This document shows, piece after piece, positions 8,538-16,556 of a stretch of DNA of 64,000 nt. The notes below the pieces were generated by a model. It worked only from the letters and a program-made list of their open reading frames with translations. It did no database searches and was not told where the DNA came from. Where the stretch lies: assembly GCF_024198175.1 (NCBI RefSeq), contig NZ_JAJVKV010000012.1:124001-188000 (forward strand). Reading direction: 5' to 3'. A program made the translations under genes and the position numbers. Source of the stretch: Pyxidicoccus xibeiensis (GTDB lineage Bacteria; Myxococcota; Myxococcia; Myxococcales; Myxococcaceae). Position 1 is the first letter of the stretch. Each line of letters begins with the position of its first letter.

Positions 8538-10447
8538 GCCGCCTGCCTTCCAGCCCGGGCGGCGCCCGCCGTGGCGCGCGTCTTCACCTGCTGCCAGTGG
8601 GCCTTCAGCTCCTCCAGCTTCGCCGCCAGCGCCTCGTCCGATGCCGCCCGCTCCAGGATGTCCCGGGCGCGGGTGAAGTCCATGGCCGTCAGCAGCGGCA
8701 GCTCCGCGGATTGGATGTCGTAGCTGACGTCCGCCAGCAGCGCCTCCGAGTCCCCGCTGCGGTGCAGCAGCAGCACCCCGCTTGCGACCAGGTCCAGCGC
8801 GCGCGTCACCGGGTTGAGGCCGGCGAGGAAGCGGCCCAGCCGCGTCTTCGACATGCGCGGCGTGTCTCGGACGCCGAAGGGGAAGATGTTGCTGGAGAAG
8901 ATGATGTCGGCGCCGGCGTTCAGCAACACATTGGCGGGGACCATGCTGGTGAAGGCCCCGTCCACGTACCTCGCGGGAGGCAGCACCGTGGGCGCGAAGA
9001 GGCCGGGCGCGGAGCCGCTGGCCCGCACGCCCAGTGCCAACGGCCCCTGCTCCAGCGCCACGCAGTCCCCGCTCGTCAGGTCCGTCGTCACCGGCAGGAA
9101 GCGGATGGGCAGCTCCTCCAGCGAGGTGTGCCCCAGGTCCTGCGCCACGAAGCGCTCCAGCGAGTACGTCGTGAAGATGGCCCCCGTGGTGGCCAGCGAG
9201 AGCTGGCGGTTCACCGCGCGCTCCTCCAGCCTCAGCAGGCCCTCCAGGCCGCTCTTCCCATCCAGCGCGGTGCCGCAGAAGTACGCGCCCACCAGCGAGC
9301 CCATGCTGGCGCCGCTGATGAGGTCGATGGGGATGCCCTGGCCCACCAGCCAGCGCAGGATGTGCACGTGGTAGAAGCCCCACACCCCGCCGCCGCCGAG
9401 CGCCAGCCCCACGCGCCGCTGGGTGATGGCCCGCGCCCAGCGTGACAGCGCATCCAGCTCCGCGTCGGACAGCTCCAGTGCGTCCAGTGGCCGCGCGTCC
9501 ACGGGCCGCCCCACCAGCCGCTCCAGGCCCAGCCGCAGCCAGCAGGCCGGCAGCACCCGCGTGTCCGCGGCGGTGCCATCCTGCTGGGGCTGGCCGCCCA
9601 GCGGTGCGCCGCGAGATGGGCGCTCGGGGTCGATGACCACCGTGGGCAGCAGCCGGCCCCCGGAGCCGAGCGGAGGCCGCGCGTGCGCCGGGCTCGCCAC
9701 CAGCCGCACCGTCTTGCCCGGCGTCACCGCCCCGGAGATGGAGCAGCCATCCAGGAAGACGTAGTCCACGTGGTGCTCGAGCGTCAGTCGGTGGAGCACC
9801 TCCACGTCCACCCGGCAGGGTGTGCCCGGCGCGGGCTCGGAGAAGGTGGCACGCAGGACGCCGTCCAGGCCCTCCGTCACGAGCGCGTCCGGCCCCGCGC
9901 GCAGCAGCAGCACCCGGTCTCCGAAGTCATGGGCGATGACCTTCGCCACCAGCTCGATGAGGGCGGACAGCGGCGCGTCCCGCAGGTCGCTCTCGAACGT
10001 GATGACCTCCGCCTGGGCATGCAGCGCCTCGCGGGCGGGGGCTCCCTGCTTCAGCTGCCCCAGGTCCTGCCGCAGCCCCGCGCGCGCGTGCACCACGTCC
10101 CACACCCGCTCGCGGGGGAAGAAGAGGCCCCGCGACGGCACCACCGCCCGCGCGGTGACAGCGCTCCGGCCGCCCACCAGCGCCTCCACACCCAGCGGCG
10201 TACACGGCCGCAGCGTCAGCAGCAGCTCCTCGCCGCGGCGCACCTCCAGCTCGCCGTCCAGCAGCAGGAAGAAGCCCTCCGACTCCTGGTCCTCCCGGCA
10301 CAGCACCGCGTCCTGGGCCCAGCGGACCTCCTCGGCCTCGTCCAGCAGTTGCAACAGCACGGTGTTGCTGGTGTGGCGCAGCGCGGGCGCGCGCTTGAGG
10401 GCATACAGCCTGCGGCGCTGGTCATCGAGGCGCGAAGAGTTTGGCAT
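8534..10447 (-). CDS. Patatin-like phospholipase with cyclic-nucleotide-binding-like domain (NTE-type)
   Basis: 637 aa. The N-terminal ~150 residues look like a CAP/cNMP-binding beta-roll (ILLELD..., EGFFLLLDGELEVRRGEELLL). The patatin domain begins near 345 with GGGGVWGFYH as oxyanion loop (the usual Arg is Trp). It carries the nucleophile Ser381 in GASMGS and the dyad Asp496 in VDGAFTS. This is the bacterial neuropathy-target-esterase layout: a lysophospholipase/phospholipase A tied to an N-terminal sensor domain. It is first in the operon that continues with KAS III, acyltransferase and SDR, so it probably supplies or trims acyl chains at the inner membrane. Confidence 0.85.
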   Translation of the reverse strand: MPNSSRLDDQRRRLYALKRAPALRHTSNTVLLQLLDEAEEVRWAQDAVLCREDQESEGFFLLLDGELEVRRGEELLLTLRPCTPLGVEALVGGRSAVTARAVVPSRGLFFPRERVWDVVHARAGLRQDLGQLKQGAPAREALHAQAEVITFESDLRDAPLSALIELVAKVIAHDFGDRVLLLRAGPDALVTEGLDGVLRATFSEPAPGTPCRVDVEVLHRLTLEHHVDYVFLDGCSISGAVTPGKTVRLVASPAHARPPLGSGGRLLPTVVIDPERPSRGAPLGGQPQQDGTAADTRVLPACWLRLGLERLVGRPVDARPLDALELSDAELDALSRWARAITQRRVGLALGGGGVWGFYHVHILRWLVGQGIPIDLISGASMGSLVGAYFCGTALDGKSGLEGLLRLEERAVNRQLSLATTGAIFTTYSLERFVAQDLGHTSLEELPIRFLPVTTDLTSGDCVALEQGPLALGVRASGSAPGLFAPTVLPPARYVDGAFTSMVPANVLLNAGADIIFSSNIFPFGVRDTPRMSKTRLGRFLAGLNPVTRALDLVASGVLLLHRSGDSEALLADVSYDIQSAELPLLTAMDFTRARDILERAASDEALAAKLEELKAHWQQVKTRATAGAARAGRQAA

Positions 10448-10448
10448 T

Positions 10449-10474
10449 GAGACTTCGAAGGATAACGAAGACTC
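10449..10474 (-). promoter_or_regulatory. Imperfect inverted repeat directly upstream of the patatin start
   Basis: Arms 10449-10457 and 10466-10474 (GAGACTTCG / CGAAGACTC) match at 8 of 9 positions around an 8-nt spacer. They end two bases before the ATG, where the ribosome site should be, and no clear Shine-Dalgarno is visible. It could be an operator, or a hairpin controlling translation of the lipid operon. Function is inferred only from position. Confidence 0.35.
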
Positions 10475-10545
10475 TCAGCCTCGCGACATTGGGTCGTTCG
10501 AGCCCCGGTGTCTGTTTGTGGCAGTCTTTGCAAGGTATCCGTGTT

Positions 10546-13500
10546 TCACCCGGACTCGGTGGCGTGCGGGCCGCCCGTGGGAGGCGTCGGGTCACCGGGG
10601 GGCGTGTGCGCGGGGCGGCCGCGCAGGCGCAGGCGCGTGGCCTCGACGACGACATACAGGACGGGGATGAAGATGAGATTGACGAAGGTGGACAGCAGCA
10701 TGCCGCCGAAGACGGTGGTGCCCAATGACTTGCGCGCGGAGGCGCCCGCGCCGGAGGCGAGCATCAGCGGCACCACGCCCATGAGGAAGGCGAAGGACGT
10801 CATGAGGATGGGGCGCAGGCGCGTCTGGGCGGAGTGGATGGCGGCGTCCACCACGCTGCGCCCCTCGCCGCGGAGCTGCTCGGCGAACTCGACGATGAGG
10901 ATGGCGTTCTTGCTCGACAGGCCCACCAGCATGACGAGCCCCACCTGGCAGAACACGTCGTTCTGCAGCCCGCGCAGGTTCTGCAGGGCGAGCGCGCCCA
11001 GCATGGCCACCGGCACGCCCAGGAGGATGACGGTGGGCAGGGCGAAGCTCTCGTACTGCGCGGCCAGCACCAGGAAGACGAAGACGACGCCCAGGCCGAA
11101 GATGAGCATGACGCTGCCACCCGCCTGCTTCTGCTCCTGGGACAGGCCCGTCCACTCGAAGGTGTAGCCCGCGGGCAGGGATTGCCGGGCCACCCGCTCC
11201 ATTGCCTCCAGCGCCTGTCCGGTGCTGGAGCCCGGCGCCGCCTGTCCATTCAGCCCGGCGGAGCGATAGAGGTTGTAGTGCTGGATGTTCTGCGCGCTGG
11301 TGATGGGTCTGACGCGCACCAGGGACTCCAGGGGCACCATCTGCCCCGTCGCCGACTTCACATAGAGGGCATTGATGTCCTGGGGCTCGTTGCGGAAGGG
11401 GACGGCGGCCTGCACGTACACGCGGTACACGCGGCTGGCGAAGGTGAAGTCATTGACGTACTGGCTGCCCAGGTACACCTGGAGCGTGGAGAACACCGCG
11501 TCCAGCGGTACGCCCAATGCCAGCGCCTTCTCGCGGTCCACCTCCACGTCCAGCAGCGGCGTGTTGGCGGTGTAGGAGGAGAACACGCCGCGCAGCCCCG
11601 GGTCCTGGCTGGCCCGCGCCACCAGGGCCTCCGTCGTCTGGGCCAGCTCGGCCAGGGTGCGGTTGCCCTGCTGGTCCTCCAGGACGAACTCGAAGCCGCC
11701 CACGCTGCCCACGCCGCGGATGGCGGGAGGCTCGAAGGGCAGCACCCGCGCGCCGCCAATGCCCAGCAGCGGGCCGCGCAGCCGCTCCACGAGTCCCGCC
11801 ACGCTCTGCTCGCGCTCCTCGCGCTCCTCCCAGGGGCGCAGGTTGACGAAGAGGGTGCCGTAGTTGGCGCCGGTGCCCAGCAGCGAGAAGCCGCCCACGG
11901 TGAAGATGTCCTCCACCTCCGGCTGCTTGCGCAGCACGTCCTCCGCCTGGATGAGCACCTGGCGCGTGTAGTCCAGGGACGTGCCCTCCGGGCCCTGCAC
12001 CGCGACGATGAGGTAGCCCTGGTCCTCGCCCGGGATGAAGCCGGCGGGCGTGGTGCGGTACACCAGCCACGTGGCTCCGAGACACACGACGAAGGCGGCC
12101 ACCACCGGCCACTTCAGCGGCCCGGTGAGCCGGACGAGCAGCCGTCCGTACGCGTCCCGGAACCTGTCCAGGCCCCTATCGAACAGGCGGAAGACCTTCC
12201 ACTTCTGGCCCTCGTGGGGGCGCAGCAGGAGGGCGCACAGGGCGGGGGACAGCGTGAGGGCCACCAGCGCGGAGAGGCTGATGGAGAAGGCGAGGGTGAG
12301 CGCGAACTGCCGGTAGATGATGCCCGTGGTGCCTGGGAAGAAGGACACGGGGACGAAGACGGCGGACAGCACCAGGGCAATGGCCACCAGCGCGCCGGCC
12401 ACCTGCTTCATGCCCCGGTGCGTGGCCTCGCGAGCGTCCACGCCGTCCTGCTCCATGGTGCGCTCGACGTTCTCGATGACGATGATGGCGTCGTCCACCA
12501 CCAGGCCGGTGGCCAGGGTGAGGCCGAACAGCGTCAGCGTGTTGATGGAGAAGCCGAACGCGCTGATGAAGAGGAAGGTGCCCACCAGCGACACAGGCAG
12601 CGTCGTGGCCACCACCAGCACGCTGCGCCAGCCGTGGAGGAAGACGAACACCACGAGCACCACCAGGAGGATGGCCTCGCCCAGCGTGACGAGCACCTCT
12701 TCAATCGACGCCTGCACCGCCGCCGTGGTGTCGAAGGCGCGCTCGTACGTCATGCCCGGGGGGAAGGTGGCCCGGAGCCGCTCCAGCTCGGCGACGACGC
12801 CGTCGCGCACCTCCAGGGCGTTGGAGCCGGGGAGCTGGAAGATGCCCAGGCCCACGGCCTCGCGGCCGTTGAAGCGCAGGAGTTGGCCGTAGTTCTCCGC
12901 CCCCAGCTCCGCGCGGCCCACGTCCTTCAGTCGCACCAAGGAGCCGTCCTGCCCGCGCTGCACGACGATGTCACCGAACTGCTCCGCGGTGGTGAGCTGT
13001 CCCAGCACACGCACGGTGAACTGGTATGTCTGGCCTGCGGGCGCGGGCTGCTGGCCCACCTGGCCCGCGCCCACCTGGACGTTCTGCGCGCGCAGCGCGT
13101 TCACCACGTCCGTCGCGGCCAGGCCCCGGCGTGCCAGCTCGGTGGGGTCCAGCCACAGGCGCATGGCGAAGCGGCGCTCGCCGAAGATGCGCACGTCCCC
13201 CACGCCCCTCACGCGCAGCAGCGCGTCGCGGATGTAGACGTCCGCGTAGTTGCTGAGGAAGCCGCGGTCATAGCGGTTCGCCTCGTCATACAGGCCGAAG
13301 GCCATCAGCAGCTGCGTCTGGGACTTGTTGACGGTGATGCCCAGTGCGTTGACCTCGGCCGGCAGCTGCGCGGACGCGGTGGAGACGCGGTTCTGCACGT
13401 CCACCGCGGCGAGGTCCAAATCCCGCCCCGGCTCGAAGGTGACGGTGATGCTGCTCTGCCCGGTGTTGCTGCTGGTGGAGGAGATGTAGCGCATCCCCTG

Positions 13501-13719
13501 CACGCCGTTGAGCTGCCGCTCCAGCACGGTGGTGACGGCGCTCTCCACCGTCTCCGCGGACGCGCCGATGTACGTGGCTGACACCTGCACCACCGGCAGC
13601 GACAGGTCCGGGTACTGCTCGACGGGCAGCGAGGGGATGGAGATGGCCCCCACCAGCGTGATGATGATGGAGAGGACGCTGGCGAAGACGGGGCGGCGGA
13701 TGAAGAAGTCCGTGAACAT
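10546..13719 (-). CDS. RND multidrug efflux transporter, inner membrane subunit (HAE1 family)
   Basis: 1057 aa, full length for AcrB/MexB-type pumps. It starts with the typical MFTDFFIRRPVFASVLSII helix and has the two periplasmic porter loops. In transmembrane helix 4 it carries the proton-relay pair in GLVVDDAIIVIENVER, and the second membrane bundle shows GLSSKNAILIVEFA. It uses the proton gradient to export hydrophobic drugs, dyes or lipids through the adaptor and outer membrane factor encoded just upstream. It starts 9 bp after the adaptor stop. Confidence 0.93.
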   Translation of the reverse strand: MFTDFFIRRPVFASVLSIIITLVGAISIPSLPVEQYPDLSLPVVQVSATYIGASAETVESAVTTVLERQLNGVQGMRYISSTSSNTGQSSITVTFEPGRDLDLAAVDVQNRVSTASAQLPAEVNALGITVNKSQTQLLMAFGLYDEANRYDRGFLSNYADVYIRDALLRVRGVGDVRIFGERRFAMRLWLDPTELARRGLAATDVVNALRAQNVQVGAGQVGQQPAPAGQTYQFTVRVLGQLTTAEQFGDIVVQRGQDGSLVRLKDVGRAELGAENYGQLLRFNGREAVGLGIFQLPGSNALEVRDGVVAELERLRATFPPGMTYERAFDTTAAVQASIEEVLVTLGEAILLVVLVVFVFLHGWRSVLVVATTLPVSLVGTFLFISAFGFSINTLTLFGLTLATGLVVDDAIIVIENVERTMEQDGVDAREATHRGMKQVAGALVAIALVLSAVFVPVSFFPGTTGIIYRQFALTLAFSISLSALVALTLSPALCALLLRPHEGQKWKVFRLFDRGLDRFRDAYGRLLVRLTGPLKWPVVAAFVVCLGATWLVYRTTPAGFIPGEDQGYLIVAVQGPEGTSLDYTRQVLIQAEDVLRKQPEVEDIFTVGGFSLLGTGANYGTLFVNLRPWEEREEREQSVAGLVERLRGPLLGIGGARVLPFEPPAIRGVGSVGGFEFVLEDQQGNRTLAELAQTTEALVARASQDPGLRGVFSSYTANTPLLDVEVDREKALALGVPLDAVFSTLQVYLGSQYVNDFTFASRVYRVYVQAAVPFRNEPQDINALYVKSATGQMVPLESLVRVRPITSAQNIQHYNLYRSAGLNGQAAPGSSTGQALEAMERVARQSLPAGYTFEWTGLSQEQKQAGGSVMLIFGLGVVFVFLVLAAQYESFALPTVILLGVPVAMLGALALQNLRGLQNDVFCQVGLVMLVGLSSKNAILIVEFAEQLRGEGRSVVDAAIHSAQTRLRPILMTSFAFLMGVVPLMLASGAGASARKSLGTTVFGGMLLSTFVNLIFIPVLYVVVEATRLRLRGRPAHTPPGDPTPPTGGPHATESG

Positions 13720-13728
13720 GCGGCTCCC

Positions 13729-14904
13729 TCACTGTTCCGGCGTCGAGCCGCCACCCGGCGTGCCCTGGGGCCCGCTGCCGCCCACGCCCTGGGTGCCCTG
13801 TGCGTCGGCCTTCGCGGCAGTAGGCTGGATGGGCTGTCCGTCGCGCAGGAGCTGGATGCCGCTGACCACCACCCGCGTGCCCGCGTCCAGCCCCCCGGTG
13901 ACTTCATAGGCATTGCCGGAGACCTGGCCCAGGTTGACGGGAGCGCGCTGTGCCACCGTGCCGCCGTCGGCCTGGCCCACGACGTAGACGAAGGACTGGC
14001 TGCTGATGCGCGTCACCGCGAAGGTGGGCACCCGGAGGGCGTCCCGCGTGTCGTACACCACGCGCGAGCGCACGAGCTGCCCTGCCCTCAGGCCCATCGT
14101 GTTCTCGAAGGCGGCCTTCACCTCGACGAGCTGGGTGGCGGCGGTAGGCGTCGGCGCGACGAAGAAGACGGGGGCCGTCACCACCACCTTGCCGTCGGCG
14201 TCCAGCACCTCCACCGGCGTGGTGCCGGTCTGGATGTCCCGGGCACGCTCCACCGGCACCTCCACGGACACCTCCAGTGCGCGGCTCTGGTCCAGCTGGG
14301 TGAGCGGCGTCTGCGGCGTGACGTAGTCGCCGACCTTCACGGGGTAGTTGCCCACCACGCCGGCGAAGGGCGCGCTCACCCGGTAGAAGCCGAGCTGGAC
14401 CTCCTGTGACTGGAGTTGCGCCTCCACGGCGCGGGCGCTGGCCTCGGCCTGCTCGGCCTGGGCCACGGCCTGGTCATAGTCCTGGCGGCTGAGCAGTCCC
14501 TCCTTGAGGAGCTGCTCGCTGCGCTTGCGCGTGCTCTGCGCGAACTCGCGCTGCGCCACCGCGGAGGACTGCTGGGCCTGGGTGGCGCGCAGCCCGGCGC
14601 GCTCGCGCCGCGGGTCGACCACCAGCAGCACGTCGCCCTGCTTCACCTGCGCGCCGGGCCGGACGGGAATCTCCTGCACGTAGCCGGCGACCTGGGGGTA
14701 CACGGTGATGCTGCGGCGGGAGATGAGCGTGGCCAGGTACTCGCTGGTGTCGCGCACCGGCCCGGGCTCCAGCGCCTGCACCTCGACGGACATGGGCCGG
14801 TTGGCTCCCGCCTGGCCGCCCTGGGGACCGTCCTCCTGGGAGCCTTTGCACCCCGCCAGCGCCAGGGCCACGAGCCCCGCGCCCCAAGTCCTCACCACTC
14901 GCAT
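13729..14904 (-). CDS. RND efflux periplasmic adaptor lipoprotein (membrane fusion protein)
   Basis: 391 aa. The start at 14904 is preceded by GGAGG at good spacing. A lipoprotein signal ends in LALAGC. The mature part has the lipoyl half-motifs (VAGYVQEIPVRPGAQVKQGD and FAGVVGNYPVKVGD), a coiled-coil hairpin between them (QSSAVAQREFAQSTRKRSEQLLKEG) and C-terminal beta-barrel domains. It links the inner membrane pump to the outer membrane factor. It overlaps the outer membrane factor gene by 13 bp and precedes the pump gene by 9 bp, so the three form one operon. The C-terminus is a Gly/Pro tail. Confidence 0.92.
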   Translation of the reverse strand: MRVVRTWGAGLVALALAGCKGSQEDGPQGGQAGANRPMSVEVQALEPGPVRDTSEYLATLISRRSITVYPQVAGYVQEIPVRPGAQVKQGDVLLVVDPRRERAGLRATQAQQSSAVAQREFAQSTRKRSEQLLKEGLLSRQDYDQAVAQAEQAEASARAVEAQLQSQEVQLGFYRVSAPFAGVVGNYPVKVGDYVTPQTPLTQLDQSRALEVSVEVPVERARDIQTGTTPVEVLDADGKVVVTAPVFFVAPTPTAATQLVEVKAAFENTMGLRAGQLVRSRVVYDTRDALRVPTFAVTRISSQSFVYVVGQADGGTVAQRAPVNLGQVSGNAYEVTGGLDAGTRVVVSGIQLLRDGQPIQPTAAKADAQGTQGVGGSGPQGTPGGGSTPEQ

Positions 14905-16322
14905 GATGCCTCCGCAAGGAATGCCCCGACCCGCGCCTGCTCCAGCTCGAACTCACGCACCACCAGCTGCAGCTCCGCCTGCCGCAGCGCCGCCGCCGTC
15001 TGGATGAGCTCCAGGCTGGTGCCGGTGCCCACCTCGAAGCTGCGCCGGGTGAGCCTGTCGTTCTCCTCGGCCAGCTCGCGCTCGCGCGAGGCGATGTCGC
15101 GGGCCGCCGAGGCCACCTCCACTCCGCGCCGTGCCTGGGCCACCTCCACCGTGGCGCTGCGCTGGAGCTCCACCACGTCCTGCCGCGCCACCTCCGCCTC
15201 GGCGCGTGTCTGCCGCAGCCGGCCCTCGCGCGCGCCGCCCTCCCAGAAGGGCAGCACCAGGCTGGCGCCCACGTTCCACGCCGGCACCTCCGCGAAGCCG
15301 TCCTCCACTGTGAGCGCCAGCGCCGTGCTGTCCAGCGTCAGCGTGGGTGCGTACTGCGTCTTCACCTCCGTCACCTGCCGCTCGGCCACGGTGAGCCGCG
15401 AGCGCGCCGCCGCGAGGTCCGCCCGGCTGTCCAGGTCCGTCAGTTGCTGGCATTCGCGCCGCGCGCTCTCCAGCAGTGCGTCCAGCTGGACGCCGCGCGC
15501 CAGCCCCACCGGGCCCGGAGTGCCCAGCACCAGGCCCAGGGACTCGCGGGCCTGCCGCAGCCGCTCGTCCCCCGTCACCACCTGGGTGCGGGCGCTCTCC
15601 GCGTCCTGCTGCACGCGGACCACGTCCAGCCGGGTGCCCGCGCCCAGCTCCAGGCGGCGCCGGGCCAGGGCGAGGCGTTCGAGCGCGGTGCGCAGGTTGA
15701 CGCGGTTGACCTCGGCCAGCCGCTCCTGGGCGGAGACCCGCACCAGCGCCTGCGCGAGCAGCCCGGTGAGCTGGCGCCGCGTCTCCGCCAGGGACAGCGC
15801 GGCGGTGCGCTGGGACTCACGCGCGGTGCCCAGCGCGGTGAGGGCCTGGAGGTTGAGCACCGGCACGGACGCGCTCAGGGTGCCGACGAAGGGAGGCGAG
15901 GTGGGGCGCAGGCCTTCGCCCCCACTCACTCCGCCTCCCACGCCTCCGCCGCCTCCGCCGAGGAACGTCGTCGCGTCGGGGTCGAGCACGTTGTACTGGG
16001 TGGACACCACGCCGGTGAGGCTCGGCAGCAGGCCCGCCAGGGCGATGCGCCGCAGCCCCGCGGCGGACTCCACGCGGGCCAGCGCGGTGCGCAGGTCCGT
16101 GGAGCGCTGGCGCAGCAGGCCGAGCGCCTCCTCCCATGACGACACCTGCACGGGCGCGGGAGGAACGGGCTCCAGCAGCGGGTCCGACACCTGGAGCCGT
16201 GCGGGGGCGGGCGCCTCGCTGGAGTCGGGCGCGAGCGTCGGCCGCGGCACGGTGACCGCGTCCCCCTGGGCAGGCAGGAGGCCGGACTGCGACAGGACGG
16301 CTGCGAGCAGCAGGGCATTCAT
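14892..16322 (-). CDS. Outer membrane efflux protein (TolC/OprM family)
   Basis: 476 aa from the ATG at 16322, chosen because it begins a signal peptide (MNALLLAAVLSQSGLLPAQG). An upstream frame extension lacks that feature. Two OEP repeats are visible: SWEEALGLLRQRSTDLRTA near the N-terminus and long Ala/Arg/Glu-rich helices (about 210-300 and 350-460) that build the periplasmic tunnel. A glycine-rich loop (FLGGGGGGVGGGV) sits in the first half. It is the first gene of the RND operon and forms the trimeric exit duct. Confidence 0.88.
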   Translation of the reverse strand: MNALLLAAVLSQSGLLPAQGDAVTVPRPTLAPDSSEAPAPARLQVSDPLLEPVPPAPVQVSSWEEALGLLRQRSTDLRTALARVESAAGLRRIALAGLLPSLTGVVSTQYNVLDPDATTFLGGGGGGVGGGVSGGEGLRPTSPPFVGTLSASVPVLNLQALTALGTARESQRTAALSLAETRRQLTGLLAQALVRVSAQERLAEVNRVNLRTALERLALARRRLELGAGTRLDVVRVQQDAESARTQVVTGDERLRQARESLGLVLGTPGPVGLARGVQLDALLESARRECQQLTDLDSRADLAAARSRLTVAERQVTEVKTQYAPTLTLDSTALALTVEDGFAEVPAWNVGASLVLPFWEGGAREGRLRQTRAEAEVARQDVVELQRSATVEVAQARRGVEVASAARDIASRERELAEENDRLTRRSFEVGTGTSLELIQTAAALRQAELQLVVREFELEQARVGAFLAEASCEW

Positions 16323-16556
16323 GGGGGCGCGCCCAGAGGTACGAGGCACGACTGCCCGGGACCACGTTCCAGAGGGCAGCCCCACGTCTGGTGGACAAAT
16401 GAAGCGCGCTGGCTGCTCAGCAGTGGATGAAGCGGCGCGCCGCGTGAGCGCGGGCACATGCCGTGCCAGTGGCCTCGTGCGTGCCCGAAGGTCCGCTCAG
16501 GGAAATGCTGTTACGGATGCAACGAAGGTGATGGACCTTGGGCCAGGAGCGGCGCC

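Noticed and set aside
10518..10531. Sigma-54-like promoter (TGGCA..TTGCA)
   Set aside because: The GG and GC elements are 10 bases apart instead of 12, and the orientation does not serve a gene.
10834..13581. Long open frame (about 915 codons) on the plus strand opposite the RND pump
   Set aside because: It mirrors the highly GC-biased codons of the pump gene, has low-complexity His/Gln/Arg/Gly composition and no domain; the pump frame is clearly the real one.
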